Below are positions 26,477 through 34,946 of a DNA stretch of 64,000 nucleotides, in pieces (the first letter of the stretch is position 1; every line of letters starts with the position of its first letter). The DNA comes from SCUB01 sp041918675 (GTDB lineage: Bacteria; Pseudomonadota; Alphaproteobacteria; Rhizobiales; Xanthobacteraceae). The notes under the pieces are model-generated. The model saw only the letters and a list, made by a program, of their open reading frames with translations, was not told the DNA's origin and made no database searches. The translations under genes were made by a program, and so were the position numbers. Location: positions 372,001-436,000 of the forward strand of contig JAYRVF010000014.1 of the NCBI GenBank assembly GCA_041918675.1, in the 5' to 3' direction.

Positions 26477-27768
26477 AGCGATCTTCCGGCCTTGATGGCG
26501 TCCATGACCAGCGTCCATATCGACGCTCTTTCGAGCGCCGTCTTGCGCGCGAGCGCGAGCGCCCCGGCGCGCGGCTCGCCATCGCTCGTGAACAGCTTCA
26601 ACAGGAAGTCGGCCGCCGCCGCCGGATAGACCGTGTGAAGCCGCGCGTTCGCCAGCACGTCCTGAGCGCCCTTGAAGCGAACGAGATCCTTCAAGACGAA
26701 GCTCCGTTCGAGCAGGTTCTGGTAGCGCTTCAGCGCCGCGGCCGAAAAATCCTTGGTCCGATGCGCATGCATGACGGCTTCGGCGGCGGCCGCGCCCGAG
26801 GCAATCGCGAAATTCATTCCCTCGAGATGAAGGCCCGTGGCCAACACCAGGCCCGCACTGTCGCCCACCGCCACCATGCCGTCGGCGAACAGCTTGGGCA
26901 TCATCCTGGCGCCGCCCTGGGGAACGAGATGGGCTGAATATTCCCTCGCCTCGCCACCGCTCAACAGGCGGCGGATCATCGGATGCGCCTTGAATTCGCC
27001 GAACGCGTCGATCGCGGTCGCGTTGCCCGCCTTCAGCGAGGCGAGCTGGCAGACCATGCCGACCGACAACGATTCCCTGTTGGTGTAAATGAAGCCACCG
27101 AATTGCAGCGGCGACTTGGGTCCGCCGATGAACTCCATCGCCGCGCCGTCGGAGCCGTCGACGGCGAAACGATCCTCCAGTTCCTTTCGCGAAAGCCTGA
27201 TCGTTTCCTTGATGCCGAGCCCCATATGCGCCGGATCGATTTCCGGCCGGAGTCCCGCCTTCCGACACAGCAAGGAATTCGCGCCGTCCGCCGCGATCAC
27301 CACCGGGGCATGGAGATCACCGTCCGTCCTGCCGACACGGACCCCCGTGATCCGTCCGCCGTCGCGGATCACATCGTCGACGAGAACCTCGTTGACCAAG
27401 GTCGCGCCGGCCTCGACGGCCTTCCCCGCGTACCACCTGTCGAAACGCGAACGAAACACGGTCACGCCGGCGTTCGGGAATTGCCCGAGACGCGGATCGG
27501 AATAGTCGAGCGAGACCGCCGCGTCCCCGGAAAGCGCGGTCAGCACGCGCCGCGTGATGCGCCGCTCGATCGGCGCCTCGTTCCAGAAATCGGGCACCAG
27601 CGCGGCCAGCGCGTGCCCATGCATCACGCCGCCGAACATGTTCTTCGCGCCGGGAAATTCACCGCGTTCGAGCACGATCACGTCGAGGCCCGCGCGCGCC
27701 AGCACCAGCGCCGCCGAAATTCCCGCCGGACCCGCGCCGACGACGATCGCGTCGTAATGGCGTTTCAC
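26473..27768 (-). CDS. fixC: FixC-like ETF:quinone oxidoreductase
   Basis: A 431-residue FAD protein. The dinucleotide motif GAGPAG (residues 11-16) leads into ALVLARAGLDVIVLERGEFPG, and the second FAD contact is DGMVAVGDSAGLVL near residue 293. This matches FixC and the flavin part of ETF-ubiquinone oxidoreductase, with the Fe-S partner supplied by the separate FixX. It moves electrons between the ETF (FixAB) and the membrane quinone pool. It overlaps fixB upstream and fixX downstream by four bases each. Confidence 0.93.
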   Translation of the reverse strand: MKRHYDAIVVGAGPAGISAALVLARAGLDVIVLERGEFPGAKNMFGGVMHGHALAALVPDFWNEAPIERRITRRVLTALSGDAAVSLDYSDPRLGQFPNAGVTVFRSRFDRWYAGKAVEAGATLVNEVLVDDVIRDGGRITGVRVGRTDGDLHAPVVIAADGANSLLCRKAGLRPEIDPAHMGLGIKETIRLSRKELEDRFAVDGSDGAAMEFIGGPKSPLQFGGFIYTNRESLSVGMVCQLASLKAGNATAIDAFGEFKAHPMIRRLLSGGEAREYSAHLVPQGGARMMPKLFADGMVAVGDSAGLVLATGLHLEGMNFAIASGAAAAEAVMHAHRTKDFSAAALKRYQNLLERSFVLKDLVRFKGAQDVLANARLHTVYPAAAADFLLKLFTSDGEPRAGALALARKTALERASIWTLVMDAIKAGRSL

Positions 27769-28817
27769 TCCGCCCCCTCCCGATCGCGAACGATGTCGTC
27801 CGCGCGCGCTTGATGACGGCGAACCTCCGCGATCATTTCAGGAAGAATCTCATTGAGGTCGCCGATCGCGGCGATGTCCGCCATCGTGACAATCGGCGCG
27901 GTCCTGTCCTTGTTGATAGCCACGACCAGCCCGGCGTCCCGCACGCCAGCCATGTGATGCGACGCGCCGGAAACGCCGCAGGCGAGATAAAGCCGCGGCG
28001 CGATGACTTTTCCGGTTTGTCCGATTTGTCGCGAAAGCGGAATCCAGCCGGCATCGACCGCCACCCGCGTGCCGCCGATCGCCGCGCCCATCAGCTTGGC
28101 GAGTTCATCGATCCGGCCAAAATCGGCGCTCCCACCAACGCCGCGACCGCGGCCGAGGACGACGCGCGCTTCGCCAAGATCCAGCGTCGCCGGATCGGGA
28201 CGCTGAATTTCCAGAACCCGCGCCGCGTCGCCAGTTTCGTCGGCGGCGTCGACGGCGATCTCGACGATGTCGGCGCGCCGCGTCTCGTCCGCCCGCCCCG
28301 GGGTGAACACGCCCGCTTTGACGGCGACCAGCAACGTCGCATCCGGCGCGGCGCGCAAGGCAAGCTGCGCCCGCCCGCCATAAACCGGCTTGGTGACGCG
28401 GATCGCGCCATCCGGATCGAGATCGAGCCGCGTGACGTTGGATACGCAGGCAAGCCCGAGACGGACGGAGACGCGGGCCGCCGTCTGGAGCGCACGCGGG
28501 GTTGATGTGAACAGCAGGAGGCGGGGCGCGCGCGCGCGAACCAATTCAGCGATCGCTTCGGCGAGCGCGGAGACGCCAAGCCGGTCACTCCTCGCCGGAC
28601 GCACGATCATGACACTGTCGGCACCGTGATGGCCGGCAACGGGGGCGTGCGCGCGCGCGCCCCTCCCCTCCATCACGACGGAGAGATGTCCGCCCGGCCC
28701 CGCGAGCCCGCGCGCTTCCTCGATCAGCGCGAGCGCGGGCAGCGGAGCTTCCTCACCGACGTCGTCCGCGACGATCCAGATCGCGCCCTTGGCGCGCTTC
28801 GCATCCTCGCGGGTCAC
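27765..28817 (-). CDS. fixB: FixB / EtfA-like electron transfer flavoprotein alpha subunit
   Basis: A 350-residue ETF alpha-family protein. The C-terminal FAD domain is unmistakable: SRQIGQTGKVIAPRLYLACG, then SGASHHMAGV, INKD and the IGDLNEILPEMI tail. The GTG start at 28817 has GGAGAAGAA upstream. It is the first gene of the fixBCXA-OYE series, 90 bases after the solute-binding-protein gene and separated from it by a strong hairpin. It would form the FAD-containing ETF with FixA. Confidence 0.92.
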   Translation of the reverse strand: MTREDAKRAKGAIWIVADDVGEEAPLPALALIEEARGLAGPGGHLSVVMEGRGARAHAPVAGHHGADSVMIVRPARSDRLGVSALAEAIAELVRARAPRLLLFTSTPRALQTAARVSVRLGLACVSNVTRLDLDPDGAIRVTKPVYGGRAQLALRAAPDATLLVAVKAGVFTPGRADETRRADIVEIAVDAADETGDAARVLEIQRPDPATLDLGEARVVLGRGRGVGGSADFGRIDELAKLMGAAIGGTRVAVDAGWIPLSRQIGQTGKVIAPRLYLACGVSGASHHMAGVRDAGLVVAINKDRTAPIVTMADIAAIGDLNEILPEMIAEVRRHQARADDIVRDREGAE

Positions 28818-28857
28818 GTCGCTTCTTCTCCGCCTGGGAATATCCGCGAAGCATGGC

Positions 28858-28887
28858 GGCCCCCTCCGCCGATGGACGGAAGGGGCC
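28858..28887 (-). other. Strong intergenic RNA hairpin between binding-protein gene and fixB
   Basis: On the transcript the arms GGCCCCTTCCG and CGGAGGGGCC pair with one bulged base around a short loop. There is no T-run, so it is not a standard terminator. Sitting directly after a binding-protein gene and before the next genes, it may protect the upstream mRNA and lower downstream expression, as intercistronic hairpins do in other ABC-transport operons. Confidence 0.65.
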
Positions 28888-28907
28888 GAGACGACACCTG
28901 AAGCCCG

Positions 28908-30182
28908 CTACTTCGCCTTCTCGTAGGGGTAGATCGCCTTGCCGGTCGCGTATTTCTCCGGCCACAGGATTTCGAACGTCGACAGGTCCTTGAACTGGTT
29001 GATGTCGTTGCCCTTCACGCCGCGATATTGGACCAGCAGCATCCGGCTCTGATCCCATTCGCCGCCCGGACCGAATTTGACTTTGCCGACCAGGGTGGAA
29101 AAGGTCGTCTTGCGGATGTGGTCGGCGATCTTGCCGTCATCCAGGCTGTTGGTCGCCTTGATCGCCTCGCCGAGAATCTGAATGTAGGAATAGGCCCATG
29201 GCGGCAGATAGAGGCCGACCGGATCGACGCCCTGGCCTACGGCGCGCTCGCGATATCGTTTGACCAGATCTTTGGCCTCGGGCGTATCGAGATCGCCCAC
29301 CGGCAGCCAGAATTCGTAATTGACGAAGCCGTTGAGCAGCGGTCCGAGCTGGGCCTTGAGGCCCGGCGAGGGAATGCCGTTCATCGCCCCGCCGACGAGT
29401 TTCGGCGTAAAGCCGATTTCGTTGATCGCGCGCACCATCGCGACCGAGTCGATCGGATAGGAGCTGATCAGCACGAGATCGGGATTCTTCGCCTTCAGGC
29501 TGCGGGCGAGCGGCGTCAGATCGGCCGTCGACAATGGATAGGTCTGGTCGTAGACGATCTCGAGGCCGAACTTCTTGGCGTTTTCGCGCGCGCCCTCGGC
29601 GATAAAGTGCGTCGCCTCGCCGTCACCCGCGACGATCGCGATCGTTCGCGGCTTGGGATCCTGTTTCGCCGCGACTTCGAAGAACGCCTCGGTGAACGCC
29701 GTTTTCGGACGCGGCCCAAGCGGGATCATCGAGAAATACCGATCATAGTTGAACTCGGTATTGACCGCCGTCGAGTAGATGGAGATGAGGACCTTCTTTT
29801 TCTGCATGACGACCGGCATCGCTGGCGCGGTCATATTGGTGGCGAAGGGACCGATCACTAGGTCGACCTTGTCGACGTCGAGCAGCTTGGAATAGATTCC
29901 CGGCACGTTCGAGGCGCTGGTCTGGTCATCGTAATGGACAAGCTGCACCGGCCGACCGAGCAGTCCACCCTTGGCGTTGATGTCCTCTTCCCAGAGCTTC
30001 ATCGTGATCAGCGCCACCTTGCCCAGCGGCGCCAATCCGCCCGTGAGCGACATCGAAAAGCCGATGCGGATCGGGTCGGCGGCGCGCGCCGGCGCCATCG
30101 CGGCGACAACGGCGACCGACGTCGCGAAGAGGATCGTCGAGAAGAGACGAAGGACGGCTAGGCACCGCGTGATCCTGAACAT
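28908..30182 (-). CDS. Branched-chain-amino-acid-type ABC solute-binding protein
   Basis: A 424-residue periplasmic type I binding protein. A signal peptide (about 1-34, ending APARA) is followed by DPIRIGFSMSLTGGLAPLG, typical of LivJ/AmiC-like proteins. The two lobes are complete. ATG 30182 has GAGGA just upstream. It is the natural partner of the LivHMGF-like subunits, which lie 7 kb away on the opposite strand and lack a type I binding protein of their own. Its gene leads the fixBCXA-OYE series, which links uptake of the ligand to those enzymes. The ligand is unknown; this family binds aromatic acids and amides as well as amino acids. Confidence 0.92.
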   Translation of the reverse strand: MFRITRCLAVLRLFSTILFATSVAVVAAMAPARAADPIRIGFSMSLTGGLAPLGKVALITMKLWEEDINAKGGLLGRPVQLVHYDDQTSASNVPGIYSKLLDVDKVDLVIGPFATNMTAPAMPVVMQKKKVLISIYSTAVNTEFNYDRYFSMIPLGPRPKTAFTEAFFEVAAKQDPKPRTIAIVAGDGEATHFIAEGARENAKKFGLEIVYDQTYPLSTADLTPLARSLKAKNPDLVLISSYPIDSVAMVRAINEIGFTPKLVGGAMNGIPSPGLKAQLGPLLNGFVNYEFWLPVGDLDTPEAKDLVKRYRERAVGQGVDPVGLYLPPWAYSYIQILGEAIKATNSLDDGKIADHIRKTTFSTLVGKVKFGPGGEWDQSRMLLVQYRGVKGNDINQFKDLSTFEILWPEKYATGKAIYPYEKAK

Positions 30183-30546
30183 GCTTCCTCCATATCGCGA
30201 GTGGTTGATTGGTTATTGGCGCAATCGCAGGCACGGCGTCGCATTATGCGGGGCGATTATCGTTGCAATGCAACAAGTGCCTTGGCGCGGCCCCGCCGCA
30301 ACGGAAAGGGAAGCTTAGTGACCGCCCTCTCGCGGGCCTAATGCATTCTTCTGATGCGCGACATTTGTCTTGAGCATAATGCACGGGATCGGATTTCGAC
30401 GCGTGGCGCTCCATCCTATGGTGCGATCACGACAGCTTATCGATCCGCGTCGCGATGGATCCGCGTCGCGGTCGCTGGCATGCAATGAATTTCGCGTCGT
30501 TCGACGACCGCCACCGCTTGCGATCGGCTTCGCGGGCCGCCCGTCT
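30183..30546 (-). promoter_or_regulatory. Promoter region of the binding-protein/fixBCXA operon
   Basis: A 364-base gap upstream of the binding-protein gene and downstream of hpaI. It holds no gene. It contains a perfect 13-base palindrome, GTTGCAATGCAAC (30262-30274), about 80 bases before the ATG. It also has a palindrome GCATTATGC (30241-30249), TAATGCA direct repeats (30339-30345 and 30377-30383) and a 13-base direct repeat GATCCGCGTCGCG (30442-30454 and 30458-30470). The first palindrome is the best candidate operator. A well-spaced sigma-70 promoter is not obvious. Confidence 0.5.
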
Positions 30547-31344
30547 TCAATAATCGCCGCCGGACTTCATCCCGCGCGCGGATTTGAATTCCCCTGCGAG
30601 CCGGACCGAGGCGTTGCGCAGGAGCAGCGCGTCGACGCCGACGAGGAGAAAGCTCGCGCCGATTTCGAGATAGCGCGCGGCGAGCGCCGGGTCGGCGGAG
30701 AAGACGCCGGCCGCCTTGCCGGCGGCGATGATCGCGCTTAGCGCCGCCTCGACCCGCTCCCGCACTTTCGGATGGCCAGGCTGGCCGAGATGGCCCATCG
30801 CCGCGGCAAGATCGGATGGACCGATGAAGACCGCGTCGACGCCCTCGACCGCGGCGATCTCGTCAAGCGCGGCGAGACCGGCAAGCGACTCGATCTGGAC
30901 GATCAGGCACATCTCGCCGTCGGCTTCGGCGAAATAGCGCTCGACCCCGTTCCATCGCGCCGCGCGCGCCATGGCGGTGCCGACGCCGCGAATGCCGCCC
31001 GGCGGATAATGCATCGCCTTGACCAGCGCCTCGGCCTGCCGCGCGGACTCGACCATAGGCACCATCAGCGTCTGCGCGCCGCCGTCGAGCAATTGTTTGA
31101 TCCGCGCCGGATCATGATCGACGCAGCGCACCACCGGCCGCGCCGGATAGCCCGCCAGCACCTGCAATTGCCGGATGACGGAGCGCAGATCGTTGGGCCC
31201 GTGTTCGGCGTCGATGAGCAGCCAGTCATAGCCCGCGGTCGCGACGATCTCGGCGGCGTAGCCGTCGGCGAGACCGAGAAACAGCCCGATCTGCGTCTGG
31301 CGGGCGGCGAGCGCCCGCTTGAAGGCGTTCAGCGGCATGTCCAT
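30547..31344 (-). CDS. hpaI: 4-hydroxy-2-oxoheptane-1,7-dioate aldolase (HpaI)
   Basis: A 265-residue class II pyruvate aldolase. IDAEHGPND near His48 carries the general base, VQIES supplies the metal-binding Glu, and FIGPSDLAAAMGH is the family signature. It cleaves 4-hydroxy-2-oxoheptanedioate to pyruvate and succinic semialdehyde, the last step of homoprotocatechuate meta-cleavage. It is the last gene of the hpa operon, 14 bases after hpaH. ATG 31344 (or the ATG six bases later) gives the usual length of about 262 residues; AAGGGG lies upstream. Confidence 0.93.
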   Translation of the reverse strand: MDMPLNAFKRALAARQTQIGLFLGLADGYAAEIVATAGYDWLLIDAEHGPNDLRSVIRQLQVLAGYPARPVVRCVDHDPARIKQLLDGGAQTLMVPMVESARQAEALVKAMHYPPGGIRGVGTAMARAARWNGVERYFAEADGEMCLIVQIESLAGLAALDEIAAVEGVDAVFIGPSDLAAAMGHLGQPGHPKVRERVEAALSAIIAAGKAAGVFSADPALAARYLEIGASFLLVGVDALLLRNASVRLAGEFKSARGMKSGGDY

Positions 31345-31358
31345 GGCGGCGCGCCCCT

Positions 31359-32162
31359 TCAGACGAAACGGCAGGTGATCTGGCCAAGCCGACCGTAATC
31401 GGCGTGGAAGGTGTCGCCCTTGCGCGCCTTGACCGGCCGGGTGAACGATCCGGCGAGGATGATCTGACCCGGCTCCAGCGCGACGCCATGGGGCGCGAAT
31501 TTCCGCGCCAGCCAGGCGATGCCGTTGGCCGGATGGTTGAGCACGCCGGCGGCGACGCCGGTCTCCTCGATCACGCCGTTGCGATAGAGCAGCGCGCTGG
31601 CCCAGCGCAGATCCATGTCCATCGGCCCGATCGGCCGTCCGCCCCAAATGATGCCGAGATTGGCCGCGTTGTCGGAGATCGTGTCCATGACCTTGCGCGG
31701 CCGACCGGTCTCGGGATCGACGCGGTGGCAGCGCGCGTCGATCAGCTCGATCGCGGGGGAGACGTAATCGGTGGCGGAGAGCACGTCGAAGATGGTGACG
31801 TTGGCGCCGGCGAGCCGGCTCTTAAGCACGAACGCCAGCTCGACCTCGACCATCGGGTCGACGCACCGGTTGATCGGCACCTCGCCGCCATCGACAAAGA
31901 CCATGTCATCGAGCAGCGTGCCGTAGTCCGGCTCGTCGATCTGCGAGGACTGCTGCATCGCGCGCGAGGTCAGCCCGATCTTGTGGCCGATGACCTTGCG
32001 GCCCTCGGCGAGTTTCAAGGCGATGCCGGCGCGCTGGATCGCGTAGGCGTCGGCGATTGTGATCTCGGGATGATCGAGCGAAATCTGGCGCGTCGGCGCG
32101 CGGTTCCTTTCGGCTTCGTAAAGGCGCCGCGCGGCGGCCTCGATGACGGCTTGATCAAGCAT
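31359..32162 (-). CDS. hpaH: 2-oxo-hepta-4-ene-1,7-dioate hydratase (HpaH)
   Basis: A 267-residue hydratase of the fumarylacetoacetase-related family, the same length as E. coli HpaH. VIGHKIGLTSRAMQQ, EPDYGTLLDDMVF and VEVELAFVLKSRL (metal-binding acidic residues) are the conserved blocks. It adds water to the 2-oxo-heptenedioate formed by HpaF/HpaG. ATG 32162 is chosen because GAGGAAGC directly precedes it; an in-frame upstream start would add a spurious Arg/Pro-rich tail. The hpaF stop lies 25 bases upstream. Confidence 0.94.
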   Translation of the reverse strand: MLDQAVIEAAARRLYEAERNRAPTRQISLDHPEITIADAYAIQRAGIALKLAEGRKVIGHKIGLTSRAMQQSSQIDEPDYGTLLDDMVFVDGGEVPINRCVDPMVEVELAFVLKSRLAGANVTIFDVLSATDYVSPAIELIDARCHRVDPETGRPRKVMDTISDNAANLGIIWGGRPIGPMDMDLRWASALLYRNGVIEETGVAAGVLNHPANGIAWLARKFAPHGVALEPGQIILAGSFTRPVKARKGDTFHADYGRLGQITCRFV

Positions 32163-32187
32163 GCTTCTTCCTCGCGCGATCGCGGTT

Positions 32188-32580
32188 TCAGGGCCTCTTG
32201 TAGCGGGCGTGGATGTTGTTCTTCTTCCACGTGCCGGCCTCGCCGAACTCGGACAATTCAAGCGAGAGCGCGATGCCGCGCTTGTCGAATTGCGCGGCGA
32301 AATGCTGGCACATCACGGCGAACAGGTCGTCGCAGACCTTGTTCTTCTCGGCCTCGCCGCGCCCGGCACCGATCTTGAGACTGGCGTGGACGAAGGCGTC
32401 GTCGGGATCGGCGCCGTCGGCGATGCAATAATCGGCGAGCGCGATGGCGCGCACGCGGATGCCGCCGACCGGAAACACGCCCCCCTGGGCGATGAGAACC
32501 GCGCTCGATTTGCGCAAGAGGCCCGCGATGTCGGCCTCGTCCGCGAGATTGGCGGTGTATTCGTAAACCAGATGGGGCAT
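32188..32580 (-). CDS. hpaF: 5-carboxymethyl-2-hydroxymuconate delta-isomerase (HpaF)
   Basis: A 130-residue member of the tautomerase superfamily, beginning MPHLVYEYTANL so that Pro is the N-terminal catalytic residue after Met removal. It isomerises 5-carboxymethyl-2-hydroxymuconate before decarboxylation. IRVRAIALADYCIADG and FVHASLKIGAGR match the CHMI family. The gene lies between hpaD and hpaH on the same strand. Confidence 0.93.
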   Translation of the reverse strand: MPHLVYEYTANLADEADIAGLLRKSSAVLIAQGGVFPVGGIRVRAIALADYCIADGADPDDAFVHASLKIGAGRGEAEKNKVCDDLFAVMCQHFAAQFDKRGIALSLELSEFGEAGTWKKNNIHARYKRP

Positions 32581-32622
32581 CTCGCCCTCCTCGACGTCAA
32601 CCGGCCGGCGCGCCGGACGCGC

Positions 32623-33471
32623 TCAGAGCGGAAACACGGCGTTGAGCTGCCCGGTGCCCGACGAACCGAAATATGGCGTGATCACCTCGACCTTGCCGGC
32701 GTATTCCTCCGCGCCGACCAGGCCCATCAGCATCGCGGTGTCGTGCATCATGCCCTCGCCGTGACATTTCACCGCGTATTCCTCGAGCAGGCCGCAGAAC
32801 GTCTTCCAATCGCCGCGCCGCCACATCTCCACGATGGCGTGATCGACCGTCTCCAGGAACGGGCTCCACACCTTGTGCAGGAATTCGTCGGCGACGCCGT
32901 TCTGCGCGAAACGATGCGACAGCGAGCCGCTCGCCAGCACCGCGACCGTTCCCTCGTAGCGCCGCTCGATCGCCTTGCGCACCGAGCGGCCGAGCGAAAT
33001 CGAATCCGACAGATCATGCACGGTGAGCAGCGCGGCGATGGAGACGACCTTGAAGCGGTTGTCGGAATTCATGTAGCGCATCGGCACCAGGGTGCCGTAT
33101 TCCGGCGCGAGACTGGTGTTGTCGTGGACGCGGGTGAACACGCCGTCGGCGCTCGCCTGCTCGCCGATCAAGCGGCCGAGCTCCGGATTGCCGAAATGCT
33201 TGAACGGCAGGTTCTTGATGAAATGCGGCAGTTCGTTCGAGGTGTAGACCCCCTCCCACGACGGCGAGCAGTTGATGTGATAGCCGGAATTGACGAGCCA
33301 ATGGGTGTCGAACACGACGATGGTGTCGACGCCAAGCTCGCGGCAGCGGCGGCCGATTTCCTTGTGGCCGTCGATGGCGGACTGGCGGCAGCCCTTGTGC
33401 GGTCCGTCCAGCTCGGACAGATACATCGACGGCACGTGCGTGATCTTGGCGGCCAGCGCGAGCTTGCCCAT
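32623..33471 (-). CDS. hpaD: 3,4-dihydroxyphenylacetate (homoprotocatechuate) 2,3-dioxygenase (HpaD)
   Basis: A 282-residue LigB-type (class III) extradiol dioxygenase. It opens homoprotocatechuate to 5-carboxymethyl-2-hydroxymuconic semialdehyde with a non-haem Fe(II). Likely iron ligands lie in THVPSM (His12) and VFDTHW (His57). SLSHRF is another family block. ATG 33471 has GGAGGAAGAA directly before it; the frame is open further upstream only by chance. Length equals that of E. coli HpaD. Confidence 0.94.
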   Translation of the reverse strand: MGKLALAAKITHVPSMYLSELDGPHKGCRQSAIDGHKEIGRRCRELGVDTIVVFDTHWLVNSGYHINCSPSWEGVYTSNELPHFIKNLPFKHFGNPELGRLIGEQASADGVFTRVHDNTSLAPEYGTLVPMRYMNSDNRFKVVSIAALLTVHDLSDSISLGRSVRKAIERRYEGTVAVLASGSLSHRFAQNGVADEFLHKVWSPFLETVDHAIVEMWRRGDWKTFCGLLEEYAVKCHGEGMMHDTAMLMGLVGAEEYAGKVEVITPYFGSSGTGQLNAVFPL

Positions 33472-33482
33472 TTCTTCCTCCC

Positions 33483-34937
33483 TCAAATGCCCCAACGCGG
33501 AATGGCGTGATCGCCATAGGACACGGCGACGTTCTTCGCCTCGCAGAAGACTTCGTACGAGTAGTGATTGCCTTCGCGCCCGGTACCGGAGGCCTTCACG
33601 CCGCCGAACGGCTGGCGCAAATCGCGAACGTTCTGGCTGTTGACGAAGGTCATGCCCGCCTCGATTGCCTTGGCCATGCGCAGCACGCGACCGGTGTTGT
33701 TGGTCCACAGATAGGACGACAGGCCGTAGATCGTATCGTTGGCGATCCGCACCGCGTCCGCCTCGGTCTTGAACGGGATCAGGCACGGCACCGGACCGAA
33801 GATCTCGTCCTGCGCGATCCGCATCTTGTTGTCGACGTCGGCGAAAACGGTCGGCGTCACCCAGTTGCCGCCCTTGAAGGCATCCGGCACCCGCGCCGGC
33901 GCGCCGCCGGCGACGAGCCGCGCGCCTTCCTTCTGGCCGAGCTCGATATAGCCCGTGACCTTCTTCCAATGCTCCTTGGAAATGAGCGGGCCGACGATCG
34001 TCGCCGGATCGAGCGGATCGCCGACCGAAAGCCGCGCCGCGCGGGCGGCGTAGTCGGCGACGAATTTCTCGTAGATCGTGTCCTGCACGATGATGCGCGA
34101 GCCGGCGGTGCAGCGCTGGCCGTTGTTGGAGAAAATCATGAAGATCGCGGCGTCGAGCGCGCGCTCGTAATCGGCGTCGTCGAAGATGATGAAGGGCGAT
34201 TTGCCGCCAAGCTCCATCGAGAACTTCTTCAGGCCCGCAGCCCGGACGATGCGATTGCCGGTCGCCGTCGAACCGGTGAAGGAAATCGCGCGCACGTCCG
34301 GGTGCGAGACCAGCGGCTCGCCCACCGACGCGCCGTAGCCGTGCACGATGTTGAACACGCCCGCCGGCACGCCGGCTTCGAGAATGAGCTCCCCCAATCG
34401 CGTCACGGTGAGCGGCGAAAGCTCCGACATCTTCATCACCGCCGTGTTGCCGAGGGCGAGACATGGCGCGGTCTTCCACGTCGCGGTCATGAACGGCACG
34501 TTCCAGGGCGAGATCAGCGCGCATACGCCGACCGGCTGCCACAGCGTGTAGTTGAGATGCCCGGTGTCGCTGTCATAGGTCTCGCCATGCTGGTGCTGGG
34601 CGAGTTCGGCGAAGAAATGAAAGTTGTCGGCCGCGCGCGGGATCAGCGCCTTCTTGGTCTGCGCGATCACCTGCCCGCAGTCGCGCGTCTCCAGCTCGGC
34701 GAGTTCGGCGACGTGCCGGGTGATGAGATCGCCGACATTTCGCATCAGGCGGGCGCGATCCTTGACCGCCATGGTCGACCATTTCGGAAACGCCGCCTTG
34801 GCGGCGGCGACGGCGGCCTCGACCTCGCGCGCGCCGCCGGAGGCGACCGCGGCGATCGCCTCGCCGGTCGCCGGATTGACGGTGTCGAAGGTCTCGGCGC
34901 TGGCCAGCTTCTCGCCGTTGACGAGATGAGTGATCAT
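33483..34937 (-). CDS. hpaE: 5-carboxymethyl-2-hydroxymuconate semialdehyde dehydrogenase (HpaE)
   Basis: A 484-residue NAD-dependent aldehyde dehydrogenase. Key residues are Asn146 (SPWNVP), Glu242 (MELGGKSP) and Cys276 (NNGQRCTAGSR). The position between hpaD and hpaG2 and the length (E. coli HpaE has 488) assign it to oxidation of the ring-cleavage semialdehyde. It is 11 bases upstream of hpaD and 9 bases downstream of hpaG2, so it is cotranscribed. Confidence 0.95.
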   Translation of the reverse strand: MITHLVNGEKLASAETFDTVNPATGEAIAAVASGGAREVEAAVAAAKAAFPKWSTMAVKDRARLMRNVGDLITRHVAELAELETRDCGQVIAQTKKALIPRAADNFHFFAELAQHQHGETYDSDTGHLNYTLWQPVGVCALISPWNVPFMTATWKTAPCLALGNTAVMKMSELSPLTVTRLGELILEAGVPAGVFNIVHGYGASVGEPLVSHPDVRAISFTGSTATGNRIVRAAGLKKFSMELGGKSPFIIFDDADYERALDAAIFMIFSNNGQRCTAGSRIIVQDTIYEKFVADYAARAARLSVGDPLDPATIVGPLISKEHWKKVTGYIELGQKEGARLVAGGAPARVPDAFKGGNWVTPTVFADVDNKMRIAQDEIFGPVPCLIPFKTEADAVRIANDTIYGLSSYLWTNNTGRVLRMAKAIEAGMTFVNSQNVRDLRQPFGGVKASGTGREGNHYSYEVFCEAKNVAVSYGDHAIPRWGI

Positions 34938-34946
34938 GATGCGCTC

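Noticed and set aside
25302..28817. Nitrogen-fixation fix genes
   Set aside because: The families match FixABCX but the gene order, the OYE partner and the absence of any nif gene in the window argue against a nitrogen-fixation role.
30339..30383. TAATGCA direct repeats as an operator for the fix operon
   Set aside because: They are 38 bases apart and far from the start; the palindrome at 30262-30274 is a better candidate.
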